Source: Thamnidium elegans (Eukaryota; Mucoromycota; Mucoromycetes; Mucorales; Mucoraceae). From it: 64,000 nt of DNA. Each line of letters opens with the position of its first letter. The first letter of the stretch is position 1. The notes under the pieces are model-generated. The model was not told the DNA's origin and made no database searches. It saw only the letters and a program-made list of their open reading frames with translations. The position numbers and the translations under genes are program-made. This document shows, in pieces, positions 49,587 through 62,174 of this stretch. The DNA lies in NCBI GenBank assembly GCA_025201345.1, contig JAIXMG010000001.1:2294001-2358000 (forward strand). Reading direction: 5' to 3'.

Positions 49587-49665
49587 GGCCTTGGTGTCGT
49601 TTCTGTAACTTGAAAACTGGCAGGGCCTGTACGCTGACAAATGCATAAGCGTTTACTACTGTCAT
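49587..49665 (-). other. Exon-like segment upstream of GAA1
   Basis: After a TTTTAG acceptor, a 25-30 codon open stretch reads 'GYDSSKRLCICQRTGPASFQ' in one frame and starts with Met in another. It is followed by a T11A11 block. It could be a leader exon of GAA1 or a relic; neither can be decided. Confidence 0.2.
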
Positions 49666-49699
49666 ATCCTAAAATAAGAATATACAAGTCCTTCATCGA

Positions 49700-50705
49700 A
49701 ATGTTGTTGCGACAAAGATAATCATATGCCTTGTTTTTTTTTGTAGTTCAAACTTCAAACAACTGTATTTTCATCACAATTGAGCTAACTCTATCATAAT
49801 TAAATTGATTTTCTTCATTTTGTCCTAGTTGAGTCAGCCTACTTGTTTCACTATATATCATGGATAGGTGAATTATTTATAAACATGTATAAAGACCTTT
49901 TAAACAGAGAATACGCGTCGAAAAATGTTTACTATAGATTACCTTCCATAAATATTGGTATATAGTTTTATTTAAATAGACAGAAAAAAAAAATAATTTT
50001 ATTAGAAAGGGGCAGAGAAAATATTTTCATTAACTATTGGAAGGAGAGTAAGAAATGTCCGGTTTTCTCTTTCTCGATCTTCGCTTGTAGGACTATTTCT
50101 TTTTTGGTTAGAAAATCAACGTACGTAGCGGTACGAATTCTACTTTGGCGAGCCTTTGCTTTATTTGTAACAGGTGCTGATGATGTGTGCTTAAACCAGA
50201 AGAATAAGCTCAAATGTGGTTTTTATTGTGCCGAAAAGGCATCCCATAATTCCTATAATTTAGCTGCCAATATAGGTAGATTATATAATATACATACGTA
50301 ATCAAGCGCATGATTAACGTATCAGTCTAGAGGCATTTGAAGGGGGGTTGGGGTTTCCTAAAATGACTCGGTTTATTTGAGCGTTCTTGATCGGCTTTAC
50401 ATGTGAAGGTTGAAGTTTTTGGTCGAAGCAAATAAGAGGAGACAAGTTCTAGACCTTGTTGAAAACAACAAAGATTGAAAGTAAAAAAAGCATAAAGAAA
50501 GGTCTATGAACCCAGACCCTTATGCCGGTTAATTGAATGTTTATTTGCATTGATGACACAGTCATCAGGTTCCGCTTAGACGTAAATAAAGTACAATTGT
50601 TTATTTTTTTTTTATTATATTTATTTATTTACAATATTGATATAATGAAAAAGAGAGAGGAGGAGGAGGAGGAGGAGGAGGAGGAGGAGGGGGTTTATAT
50701 ATAAA
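49700..50705. other. Intergenic between GAA1 and SET2
   Basis: No supported gene. A 65-codon plus-strand frame at 50104-50301 contains 'KCGFYCAEKASHNSYNLA' but has no other support. A (GGA)n tract lies near the SET2 3' end. Confidence 0.4.
50658..50690 (+). repeat. (GGA)n microsatellite
   Basis: About ten GGA units, 16 bp beyond the SET2 stop codon, therefore likely in its 3' untranslated region. Confidence 0.7.
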
Positions 50706-53700
50706 CTAATTTTTTTTCGTTGATTTTGACACGTATTCAGTACCGTGTACATCAATAAACTTTTCAATCTTTATACGAAGTGGGGTTTCCATAGATTTGA
50801 TTTTTCTACCAGATCGTGTTTCTCTATCTACAATATGATGTGTAACCTAAAAAAAAAAATGCTTTTTAATAAATATATTTTTTTTTTAAAAAAAAAAGCA
50901 CTATTTTATACCTTTCTAGCTAAATCTTTAAACAGATGTTTATCACCTTTCCATAACGCTTGTTGTTTAGCACTAAGATACTTGGTTACTACTTTTCCAA
51001 CTTCTCTCTTTAAATCAACATCGTTCAAAAAGGGACCAGCGTCTTCTACATCAACTGAGCCACTAGTAGGAGTTAATAAATGATGATTGTCATTTTTACC
51101 GTTGGCAGGACTATCGACATCATCCTGTAATAATAATAACCTTTTTTTGTTTTCACCTGAATCATGGATTGCCTGTTCTGTCAACTCTTCCAGCTGTAAC
51201 GGATCAGAATGAATTGGTATTTGTTGTTGGTCTTCAACCGGTAATTCCCATTGTGTTTGATGTGTTGCAATATTATAATAATACGTTGAACCATCTTCTG
51301 TTACTGCCATTTGCCAATTTAACGGTAATGGTGTTACTGATTGTTGTTGATGTTGAAACGCATAATAATACTCTTCTACGGTCATACCTTCTGCAGCAGC
51401 AGCAGCAGCAGCGGTATAATAAAATTGACTATAATCATAAAAAGACGGATCCTGATAATAATCTGTATAAAATTGTTGTTGCTGTTGTATTGGATCAGTT
51501 TGGGTATTATTATTAGTTATTAAATTAGTATTATTAATTGCCGGAGTAGATACAGGAGTAGAAGAAGATATAGTTGGTGTAGAGGATGAATTAAAAGATG
51601 ATATACTGTTATTATTGACTGTACTATAAGAAAAGTAAGCTCCCGTCGCAGTTGATGTATGCTTTTTATGTTTGTTATAATATTGCTTTTGATGATGATA
51701 ATGAGATGGTTGATATACAGTAGTAGTTGAAGTAGTATCCAACATGGCTTTTGGTGCAGTGGGAATTAAAGTTTGGGGAGGATATATTAATTTCCAGCTT
51801 AATTCTTCTAGTGTTGTATCAAGAGTAAGATATTCAAAATAATCATTATCTGGATCAAAGAACTCTCTACTTGATTCGTATCTTGATCTCTTCTTTTTCT
51901 TTTTATTGTTTGTAGGACGTGTTATCTTTTTAACCATGATATCCACAGGAGGTAATTCTTCATCGTCATCTACCACAATATCATCATCGTCATCACTTGC
52001 CAGTGGTCGAATTAATTCTACATGCGCTCTCTTTGGTATACGATATACACACTTTAAATCACTCCATTCTTCTAACAGGTATTGTGATAACCTACTAATT
52101 TCTTCATTTTCATGATCTATAAATTTGTGTACAACATCAAATAATTTACAATCTTCTAGTCCATTTCTATTCGCAAGCGGTAACTTTTCCAAAACCTGTA
52201 AAGCCTTTAATACAATGGTCTCGTTGTTTTTCCATTCTCCTAGCCAGAATTTAAGCATCTTTAATCCATGTAACCTTACAATCATTTTCAGAATTTCCCT
52301 TCCATGTGAATTATCGACATTGGTCATTTTTAACCGCATCAATAGTTTATTGACCAATCGAGGTTTACCCACTGAATTTAACATGCGTTTAACAAACGAT
52401 CTAACTTTTTCTGGATCTTGTAATGGTTGAGGTCTACGTAAAGTGATGATACCCAAATCTTCATCTTCGTCGTCCTCATCCTCATCGTAATCATCTTCAG
52501 ACGAAGAGCCCGAAGAAGAATTATTCATGTGGGTATCGGTTAAAACTTCTTCATCTAATAACTTTTCGTCTGAAGCACCAATATAACCTTTACAATTAGG
52601 TTCACCGCAATAACATTTTTGTGCAATAGCTCCGTACCGCTCAAATTTATAATCAAATGTTAATTCTTCACCTGCTTTAATTGTACGACTTGTAAAAATA
52701 CCAATACGCATTTTTTTACCAATCACCCATTTTTGTGTTACACAGTTGGGATTGCAAGAATGGTTCATAAATCTTGCCAAGCAACCTCTTTTGGTAGCAT
52801 CAATAATCTAATAGATAACCCATTTTTTTTTTTTTTTTTTACTTAGTTATTTTTGCTTACATTGTTTTTACTAATAATCAATTTTCTATACCTCATCGTT
52901 TTTAAGCGTCATAAAATAATAATGTTTAAATCCTTCTGCATCGTATTCTCTTGTTCTTCTTATAAATTCAGTTTGCGGTATTACCTCACCAATATATTCC
53001 ATAATAAAGCAATTGCTATTTTAAAATTATTTTAGTTTTTTTTTGTGTATTTTATACATGTATATATTTTAAACTTACGAAGATAAATCAGTTAAAGCTC
53101 TTAAACCAAACCCTTTCTTTTCAGTCTTGATAACATCCACAGGAGCATACTGGCTAAGTTGAAAACGACGGTTTTGACATAACCTCCCACAAGGACAATC
53201 TTGTACAATACATTCCATAAACATCATTCGATTAATACAAATATTGTCATCTCCACAGGCTTCAGAAGGGTTATCTAATTCCGAATCATATTTACATTCA
53301 CAAGGCATTGACTCTTCTGCCATCGATCTGCCTGTTGCTGAACCAATATAAATATTTGCTGTAATATTTTCGTATACTTGTAAGGCTTCATCGGTTGCAG
53401 ATGGAAACTGTTTAGTATTTTCCATGACATCTTTTTTTTTAAAAAAAAGAGAGAGAGAAAAAAAAAAAGAAAAAGGGAAAAGGGTTAAAAAAAAAAGGGA
53501 GGGGGGTGGAAAGAGAAAAAAAAGAAGGTTAGAATATACAAGTGAATAAAGAGAGATAGAATAGATACAAAGAGAGTAACGTGACTCTTTCACACCCCTT
53601 ACCTTCTTTTTTCCATTCCTGTTCATCATTAGATACTGATTCATCATTAGATACCGATTCATCATCCTGGTCTCGATCTGAATCCTGTTCTTGTTCGTCT

Positions 53701-54267
53701 TCAGAAGGTATAAAAGTAGTTCTGGGTGGTCTCTTGGAACCAAATTCAAAGTGAAATTCGAATAGATTAGGCGATGTATCGTATCGTTTTTGAACTAATT
53801 CTTCTTGTTCGAAATCAGACTGTTGTGAAGAAGAATCATTTATAATATCCAAGTCAGATTCTTGATCCTCTTGTTCATCTTGACTAGTTGTATCTTGCGG
53901 GAAAGTTCGGTCAAATGAATCTATTGATCGTTGTCGTTCATTGTTCATTCTATTCCACATTTCTTGAGAAGCAGTTGTGGTAGTAGTAGTAACTTTAGCA
54001 CAAACAACATTCACAGTCGAAGAGGATATAGCATGAGCTTTTTTCACAAACTGTTTCGTATCCAACACTACAAAATAGTTTTTTTTTTTTTTTTTTAAGA
54101 AACTAAAATTATTTTGTAATTATTAAAAAGTACCTGAATTGACGTGCTTAATTATGTATTTCTTTTCTCTAATTTCCAAGGAGACTGCGCTTGATCTAAA
54201 ATAGTTTTATTAGCAAGGTGATGACTATGTTGTAAGCTTTATTTTACCTGATATTGGTTTTATGCAT
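50706..54267 (-). CDS. SET2: SET2 histone H3K36 methyltransferase
   Basis: At least seven exons from a 20-nt first exon (start 54267) to the stop at 50706. After an acidic Asp/Glu/Gln-rich N-terminus comes the AWS domain ('PCECKYD', 'CINRMMFMEC', 'CPCGRLCQN'). The SET domain follows ('MEYIGEVI', 'HYYFMTLKNDE', 'ARFMNHSCNPNC', 'GEELTFDYKFERYG') with post-SET 'KCYCGEPNCKG'. Further on are a TFIIS-N-like helical region, a disordered Tyr/Gln/Ala-rich linker with an Ala7 run, a WW domain ('PLPLNWQMAV', 'YYYNIATHQTQWELP') and an SRI domain ('VTKYLSAKQQALWKGDKHLF') for binding phosphorylated RNA polymerase II. Role: co-transcriptional H3K36 methylation. The intron before 'DVMENTKQ' ends T8A10-G. Confidence 0.92.
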
Positions 54268-54674
54268 AAGCCAATATCTCGAGAGAAATTTTTTTTTCTG
54301 TGTTTTTTTTTCTTTCTTTTTATGTTTGCTGAAAAAAAGAAAAGCTTCAAGTTGTTTATAGTTGTTTCGAAGGAAGGTTTTATTTTCTAAAATAAGAAAA
54401 AATAAAAAAGTCTAAATGAACTTTTTTTTTTTAAAAAAAAAAAAAAAAAATAGAAAAATATAAAAAAGTTGCGATTTTTTTTTCTTGTATAATTTAATGA
54501 CCAATAAGTAACCTTGGTAACTTCACCCTAAAAAAATAAATAAACTTGTCTCAATTAAAAGCCAGCGAAACGCAAAATCCCGACTGCGAAGGCCTTTTTT
54601 TTTTATGTTTCATGTTGGTTTGATTAAACTTGAACAAGATCCACTTGGAACTCTTCTTAGATGAAAGGGGTCTC

Positions 54675-54706
<32 letters not shown>

Positions 54707-54794
54707 CTAAAATGGTAAAATAATGCAATTTATCCTTCTTATTCTTAATTATTTTGTATCACAGCTTTTATACGTGTCACAGTTGCAAGGCTCT

Positions 54795-54847
<53 letters not shown>

Positions 54848-55221
54848 AGTGAGTTATACGTATGACCTTTCCTCCCTTTGGAATTTTGGGGGGAAAGCTT
54901 TCTATCAGAATATCCTGTACAAAAAGTAAGGAGAAGAAGGCTTTTTTTTTACGCCTGATAAAATAGTGTTTATTTCGATGCAAATACACTAGAGATATTG
55001 CTCGTCATTTTTGATTATTTAGGCGCGAAAAAGCAAAATATATGCAACTAAAAAAAACGACGCTACTGCTGCTTATTCATCAAATAATATTTTTATTTTT
55101 ACTGCTAACAAAAAAAAAAAAAAAAACTACTCTCGATAAGTTTTTTCTTCTCTTTGGCGACATGTAAGAAGCGCTCGCTTCCCTTTTGATGCCGGTGGTA
55201 ATAACGTTTCTAAAAGTCGAG
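54268..55221. other. Intergenic, poly-T and T(n)A(n) rich
   Basis: No gene seen. It contains T(n)A(n) blocks at about 54420-54450 and 54672-54705 and a T-run of over 45 at about 54799-54845. Confidence 0.5.
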
Positions 55222-55387
55222 CTAAACTTGTCTCTTACCTGAGCAAGGTTTATAACGTCCACTTAATTGGCAAGGTGGTCCTATTTTACAAAATAAATAT
55301 TAATGGTTCTTATACAAGATTTTTTTTTATAAATATAAACTTACTTCTCCACTTAAAAAAGCAACAGGAATGTGTTTTTAAAGTCAT
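55222..55387 (-). CDS. Possible two-exon cysteine micropeptide
   Basis: ATG at 55387, donor GTAAGT near 55346, acceptor AAAATAG near 55282, stop at 55222. The spliced frame is 33 residues: 'MTLKTHSCCFFKWR' then 'RPPCQLSGRYKPCSGKRQV'. It has four cysteines and a KR near the end, but no signal peptide. The splice signals are good, yet a frame this short can arise by chance. Confidence 0.2.
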
Positions 55388-55626
55388 GTACCTGCTTGAG
55401 GTGAACCGGTATCGCTAAATGGTCAATTAACGCAGCGTTTCCTTTTTTTTCTAGCGCCAAACATGTAGTTATTGGAACTTATTGCTTGCATTAGCAATTA
55501 GTACTCTATTTAAACATAAGTTCGATAATTGACTTACCACGCCAGTCCATATCTGTTACATTTTTTTTTTAAGATATGGCATGTATTGACTCTTATATTT
55601 TTCGTCTGTTGCAACTGTCTTCCACT

Positions 55627-56640
55627 CTATTGCTGATGATATTGTACTTGATTCATTTCAAACGACATAGCATTCCCCTTTCTTCCATAAGCTGTCGTTG
55701 TAGAATCTAATTTAAATGCCTGTCTTAGATATTCACGAGTATCTTTAGTAGCAGCCAAAGTAATTTTCCTGCTGCTTCCAAAGTTTTTTTTTTTCATATC
55801 GAAAAGAAAAATAAAAATCAAGATAAACAATGGTAGAATGAAAGAATTTCCTCCAATAAAATCCGTAGTTAATCTCAAACAATTATGCAGATTAGCTTTT
55901 TTTTTAAGAGTTGATCAGAAACACACAAAAAGGAGGGTTTATTACCCTGTATTATATCTGATTTAAAATTATGATTTTTTTTTAAAAAAAAATGAAACTG
56001 TCATTTAAAGAAAGCGTGACGAAGGGAAGGGGGGGGTACCTAACGATTTCCTGGTATAAGGTTTTTTTTAGTAAGGGGGTGACAGTATGCAATGTTTTTT
56101 AAAAAAAGTGTTTTTTTAATCTTTCTTAATGATGATGATATTCCTCCCTCTCTATAATTAAAAACGGATTTAAATTAGAATCCAACTTGAACTTCTGAGT
56201 TGAATAATTTTAAAACGTACCTGGCTACCTCAACACATGAGTGATTAAACACTGTATTATTAAGATTCTAAACGTGTTTTGAATCATTCTTTGTTATATT
56301 TGGAATTGAAGCTATCAGTGTCGCTACTCCAAAAGCAGTTTATAATGTTCTTTGGAGTCAAAGTCCATTTTTCTAAAGATGTCTTGTCGAATCTCACGCG
56401 CACGCTGTTTTTTTTTGCTTTGCTAAAGCAATTACGGTAATCTCGTAGAGGTAGTAGATGTATATTTTGGCTTATAGCTTTCAATTTCATACAGTTCTTG
56501 ATCGGTGAATATGCCATATGTATTCAGGTTCTTGTTGCTTGTATCAATAATAAAAGAGCGAGATTGATACTCTACATTGCATACTGCAGCAAAAACAATT
56601 CGTCCTCCACACATTTCCCTGTTGTCAGATACCACTTTTA
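55627..56640 (-). pseudogene. Decayed repeat or transposon-like ORFs
   Basis: Minus-strand open stretches with protein-like composition. About 56635-56432 has 'GGRIVFAAVCNVEYQSRSF' and 'GIFTDQELYEIESYKP'. A shifted continuation to 56284 has 'RVRFDKTSLEKWTLTPKN'. About 55878-55627 has 'KITLAATKDTREYLRQAF'. The first two overlap in different frames, as expected after a frameshift in a dead gene. A repeat copy lies just upstream (56745-56811). No domain is recognised with certainty. Confidence 0.3.
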
Positions 56641-56744
56641 GTCATTATCCATACAATGATAAGACTTGGCGCATGTTCTATTTACACGCTCCGAAAAGAT
56701 AATGCGGTGTATTACCTTTACGTACCTTTCTAAAATGTTATAGA

Positions 56745-56811
56745 AATAGCTTTGGCTTTACATGATTACATTCGGGTGGACCACGTTCGAGCAAATAAGT
56801 GCTCTTAAACA
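56745..56811 (-). repeat. Dispersed repeat, copy B (inverted)
   Basis: Reverse-complement partner of 9741-9810, with the shared exact core GGTCCACCCGAATGTAAT and similar flanks; a short gap distinguishes the copies. Confidence 0.55.
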
Positions 56812-57562
56812 TGGATATCCGCTTTGAACCGTAAAAAAAAAAAAAAAACTTACAAGCATAGGCAATAAAAATAAAGATTTTTTATAATGAACCTGTTGGT
56901 TCTTGTGATCTATCTAGTCATTTTTATACACTTGTTTCAACTTGTTTTTTATTTTTGCTTAAACGTGTAAATAGAACGTGCATTTGAAGAGAATCACTGA
57001 TACCGTTAATTTACAAGGTTATGAGGACGTATGTCAATATATTTAATACAGTTGATCATTTTTTACTGTATTCTTAAAGACCTTTACATAACCAGCTTTG
57101 TGCCAGCTTTGTGCCAACTTTGTGCTTATGTACTAGGATAATGCCTTTTTTTATTTATTATAAAGTAAATGTTTTCTTTAGTTAAATAAAAGTCACCTGA
57201 AACGACATCCAATGGTTTATGGTTCAATGATGTAATTGTGTTCGTCGATCGGTAAACAAAAAACAAAAAAAAAATCTTTTTTTAAAAAAAAAGCATAATT
57301 CTTGATAAAAGAGAAAGAGAGAGAAAGGGTTTAAAATAATACTGTAGAATCCCTCTCTCTCTTTTTTTTCTGGTGATGTAAACATGATTTCATTACATTG
57401 AAGAAAGAAATTGATTTAGTTTAAAGAAGATAAATTTTTAAGTTTTCTGGTTCCTTTTTTTTTTTAAAAAAAAAAGTTTCGGGTTTTCTAGTGTGTTGTA
57501 ATCTCGTACACATACAAAAAGTAAGTTATAACAAATAAAAAAAGATAACATGCCATTTTAAA

Positions 57563-57564
<2 letters not shown>

Positions 57565-57607
<43 letters not shown>
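57565..57607 (+). repeat. (GA)n microsatellite
   Basis: About 21 GA units in the intergenic region upstream of the histidine kinase gene. Confidence 0.8.
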
Positions 57608-57612
<5 letters not shown>

Positions 57613-58058
57613 TGGTTTAACAAAAAAAAAAAAAAAGTTTATAATACAAAGAGCGGGGAAAGATCTTGAATTAAACAAGTTTGCTGCAGAAAAAAAAAAA
57701 TTCCCTCCCGCGCAAGAACAATGGCTATTAACGATTTTACTTTGTTACTTGTACATAGAAACGCAATTTTTGATTTAGTTTGAAAGGATTACAACTCTTT
57801 TTTGAATAGGAGAAATAATTGAACGAAGAAAGGAAAAAAGCTATTAAAAAAGGAATTTCTGCAAACTTTAAGTTTGTGTATCCCATATAAGCCTATCTTG
57901 TTTGATTCCCTTTTGATGCATTGTTACTTATATATATTTGGAACATTCTAATACATTCTAAAGAAAAACAATTATGTTTGTATTTATAATAACTCAAAAT
58001 GACGTGTACTTCTTTTTAGCAATTGTAATTTTTTTTTTTTTTTTTTTTGACTGAGACA

Positions 58059-58059
<1 letters not shown>

Positions 58060-58083
<24 letters not shown>
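58060..58083 (+). repeat. (TG)n microsatellite
   Basis: About twelve TG units followed by (TA)n, about 400 bp upstream of the histidine kinase start. Confidence 0.75.
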
Positions 58084-58091
<8 letters not shown>

Positions 58092-58482
58092 ATATATATT
58101 ATTATTTTTTTTTTTAGTGAAAAAAAAAAAAAATACACACCCACGAACAAACGAACTAAAAAAATAAAAAATAAAAAATAATAAAAAATATTTTTTTTTT
58201 TTCACTTCTTCTCTTTTCTCTCTTTATACATATACTTTTTATATATATTTTATATATATTTTCCTTCTAGTAAACGACATATTTTTTCCTCTTTTTTCCC
58301 TCCTCATCTTTATTTTAATTTTTTTTTTTTTATTTATTGTCGATTGTAACAGTAATCTTGAAGTATTTTTTTTTTAAACCAAAAAAAAAAAAAAAAAAAA
58401 AAAAACCGTCTTTTTTTTTTTTTTTTTTTATTCCAGCGATTAGCAACATTACCAAATAGTTTGTTAGCAAAGAAAAGAAAAA

Positions 58483-61400
58483 ATGAATGCAACAACAACG
58501 AAAGCAACAAAAGATATAATGCCAGATACAACAATTCTACCGAGAAACGAAACGATAAACGATTTATACCGTTCAACCTATTCGTATGTTGGTGACGAAT
58601 TTTTAGATTGTCTGGTAAAAGAAATAGCTCGAATCACCGGAGCTCAGACTGTGATGATACAAAGGTTACTGACCTTGAAAGAGTTTCATGACTTGAAAGA
58701 AAACGAAGGATGTCCGTGTATTCAACTCGTAGATAATATAAAGCAATCCAGTAGAGAAGGATCACCTCATGACATTGAAAATTACAAAGTTAAAAATAAG
58801 ATTGAATATTTATTAGTAAAAGCCTGCCATTCAACTATATCAAATAACAATGCATTGTAAGTTTTTTTTTTTTTTTTTTTTTTAGCAACAAAAATTTTTT
58901 TTTTTTGACATTTTTATATCTAGTAAAAAATATGCAGCAATACCTGTCTCTTCATTATTACCAGATTCACCATTTATACAAACACTTAATTATTCAAACT
59001 ACCATGTAACACAAGCTTCACCATTGTATAATTCAGTTTATCCACCTTACACTAGTTTTGTTGGCATCCGATTGGATTTAGAAAAATTACCGATTGGATT
59101 AATTACCGTGATGAATGATAAACCGATGACAGAACAGCAAATCAAAGATATTCAAAACTTACTATTGGCCGTTGAAATACGTACTCGAAACGAAATCGAA
59201 AAGATTAGGCATAGAGATAATTTAATCATGATAAAGAATGCTGCTTTAGAGGACGCAGAGAGTAAAATTAAGTTTTTAGCTGATATGAGTCATGAAATAA
59301 GGCAAGTAACCAAAAACATTTTTTTATTTTTATGCGAGACTAATGGTGATAGTAAAGAACACCAATGAATGCAGTTATTGCATTGACAGATTTATTATTA
59401 TCCGAGAGAAATTCACTAGACGAAGAACAAATAGAGCATTTGGAAGTAATTCAAACCAGTGGAAATCATCTTTTAACAGTAGGCGTTTTTTAACAGTTTT
59501 TTTTATTTATTTATATTCTAATATGTATCTTAGGTAATCAATGACATTTTAGATATTTCAAAAATTAATCACGACCCAAAGTTTAAATTAGAAAATCGAA
59601 GATTTAGTCTTCGAAAATGTGTAAAAGGTAAAAAAAAAGAAAAAAAAAAAAAAGAGCGATTTTTTTTTTTAAACAGTTAAATCAGATGCACTTAATATGG
59701 CAAGACACCAAGCGTCGATGACACAATACAACAAACTCGTATGTGTTGTCGAATGCCCTGCAGAGGTAAACGACAACGTCCCATTAAAACAACTAATCAA
59801 CCAGCTAGAAAAGATCGACCCGCTAAACAACCTGATTGTGCCTCAGCACCGTACCAGTAAAACCGTTTTGCCTTTGTTATGGAAGATTGATTCGGATGTG
59901 CCTGATCATTTGATGGGTGATACAATGCGATTAACTCAAATCTTATTAAATTTGTGTTCTAACGCTGTCAAGGTAAATAATAATAATAATAAAAAAAAAA
60001 CTTTATTTTTAATTCTCTTTTAGTTCACGAAATCGGGTGGCATTCAAGTAAAGATTACAAGATACGTCCCGCCATGCCCTCAAAAAACCACCAGCAATAC
60101 AAAATACCAAAACTTCAAGGACCGTTTTGACGCTAAAATGGAAGGCATCTATACGCGTGTCATGCGACGCAAGACCCCCAGTGGTGCAGGCGCCACTACG
60201 ACCACCCAAGACGACACCGAAGACGGTACAACCACTGAAGAAGAAGAAGTTTTAGAAAAAGTCATCTTAGAGATATCCGTAACCGACACCGGCATCGGTA
60301 TGCCTGCGGACAGACTACCTCGCTTATTCAAATCGTTCTCTCAAATTGATATATCCACTGCAAGAAGGTACGGCGGTACCGGACTTGGCTTAGCCATCTC
60401 CAGCATGCTCGTCAACCGCATGGGCGGTGGGCTTTGGGTCGAGTCTGAGGAAGGGCTTGGGTCTAGGTTCGCCTTGACCTTACCGTTAACGGTCGCACCG
60501 AAGCGACCTGATACAGGGTTAACACACTGTCTGGGGTCCGAAAGCAGCGGTACGTATGCTAGCAGCAGCATGATAGCCTCGCCACCGTCTCCTGGGTCGT
60601 CTGTATCGGACGGCGGGTCAAGTATCGGAGACCGATCTTCTGCCAACGAACCTACCAACTTGCCTTCTTCACCCTCCAATTCCACAGGATACTTTCCTAC
60701 ACAACAAAGTAACATGAGAACACAAAAACAGGGGCCCAATTTGCCTTGGGAACCTTTAAATATACCCTCTACGCCATCCGCCAATATATCTACGTTTGAA
60801 CAGACCGAAGCCCCCAAAATCAACAAGGAGCTTCACAACATGATCTCCAAAGCAAAGTACAGTAACGATAAATTAGACTACGAGTTTGTCAAGTCCAACG
60901 AAGTGCCTGCCAGCAATAAACCAAAGGCTCGTATTACCTTGTCCAAGCAGTATCATCATCGTAAATCAAATAGTAATACCGCAGAAGAAAATCTAGCCTT
61001 GTTGTACCCGATTAAAATTATGCTTGCAGAAGATAATGTGTGTAAGTTGCCTCCCTCCCTCCCAAAAACAAAAAACAAAACAAAAAAAAGCTAAAAAAAA
61101 AAAAATATAGTAAATCAAAAGATTGCAATCAGTATTTTGAAAAGATTAGGGTATCAAGATGTAGTAATTGCCGGTAACGGACGCGAGGCACTCGATTTAA
61201 TGCGCATTCATAAATTTGATGTTATTTTTGTAAGGTATTTACAATCTTTAGAAACAACAAAAACTAACAATTTTTTTTTCCCCCTCAGATGGATTTGTAT
61301 ATGCCAGAAATGGACGGGTTAGAAGCAACACGGTACATTATATCCGAACGCAAGCACAACGTCCCGCCACCGCCACCGACACAAGCGCTTGAAGAGACCA

Positions 61401-61876
61401 AGAAACAAGCACCGCTCTTGAACGTCAACGATGTATATATCATTGCACTGACTGCCTCGGCATCCAAGCAAGACCGCCAGATATGTATCGATGCTGGCAT
61501 GAACGATTTTATCAGCAAGCCCTTTACCATGATGGAAATGAAATCGGCCTTGAAGAACTGCGCTAGCAAGCGAAAGAAACGAAAGAAGCAGCAGTTGCGA
61601 GACGAGCAGGTACAAAAAATACAGCAAGAGATCGTTCAGAACGCGTTGGCTATAAAATACGAAGACGATGATCCTATGCTGGGTATTCAGGGGGAAGAAA
61701 GAAGCGAGGAAGAAGAAGGTGATGAGGATGAGGATGAGGAAAGAGACGCGAAAAGTAGAAGTAGAAGTAGCAGTGTGGGGTCTTCGACCCATAGGTCCTG
61801 TAACTTACAGGATGATCCGATGTTGACTAGTTTTGAAGATTTGTCAAGTATGACACATGGTATCAAGAAGGATTAA
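58483..61876 (+). CDS. Hybrid histidine kinase with GAF-like sensor region
   Basis: Eight exons (58483-58856, 58924-59301, 59358-59478, 59534-59627, 59677-59972, 60024-61041, 61111-61229, 61289-61876) total 2988 nt, 995 residues. The N-terminal 230 residues resemble a GAF domain. The phospho-acceptor motif '[17 protein letters not shown]' (His248) spans a junction whose donor is GC (ATAAG|GCAAGT). The ATPase part has '[14 protein letters not shown]', 'VTDTGIGM' and '[11 protein letters not shown]'. A disordered linker leads to a receiver domain: 'LAEDNVLNQKIA', Asp802 in '[11 protein letters not shown]', 'ALTAS' and Lys877 in 'ISKPF'. No transmembrane segment, so probably cytosolic. Role: multistep phosphorelay to an HPt protein; the stimulus is unknown. 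The tail is acidic and Ser-rich. Confidence 0.92.
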
Positions 61877-62132
61877 TAAACTAAAAATAAAAAAATAAAA
61901 AAATTTGGGGGAGTTTTTTTTTTTTTTTTTTTTTGTGGTACGTCAATTGTTAAATTGGTTTCCTTGGCGATTTCAAATGCGTTGGCATAAAAATAGTTTT
62001 TTACTCCGCGCCGATCAGAAAAAAAAAAAAAAAAAAAAAAAAAAGGTCGTGCGTTGTTTTAAAATAAAAAGGTTGTTTTTTTTATTGTTTAGAAATATAT
62101 AATAAAAAGTGTGTATGAAGTGAGGGGAATTT

Positions 62133-62167
<35 letters not shown>

Positions 62168-62174
62168 AATATAT
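61877..62174. other. Convergent intergenic spacer
   Basis: Short region between convergent genes, with T18 (about 61916-61934), A25 (62020-62044) and a (TG)n tract at 62136-62163. Confidence 0.5.
62136..62163 (+). repeat. (TG)n microsatellite
   Basis: About fourteen TG units, 12 bp beyond the glycosyltransferase stop codon. Confidence 0.75.

Larger units (their letters stand above)
56641..58482. other. Gene-poor, repeat-rich leader region of the histidine kinase
   Basis: Apart from the dispersed repeat and microsatellites listed separately, no gene is supported. T(n)A(n) blocks occur at about 57275-57292 and 57458-57477. Pyrimidine-rich sequence leads up to the start at 58483. Confidence 0.4.

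Noticed and set aside
50104..50301. 65-codon plus-strand frame with Cys residues
   Set aside because: No splice partners, homology or secretion signal; composition is suggestive but too weak to call.
55080..55262. 60-codon minus-strand frame ending in poly-Phe
   Set aside because: Its first codons overlap a better spliced reading of the same region, and the end is a translated T-run.
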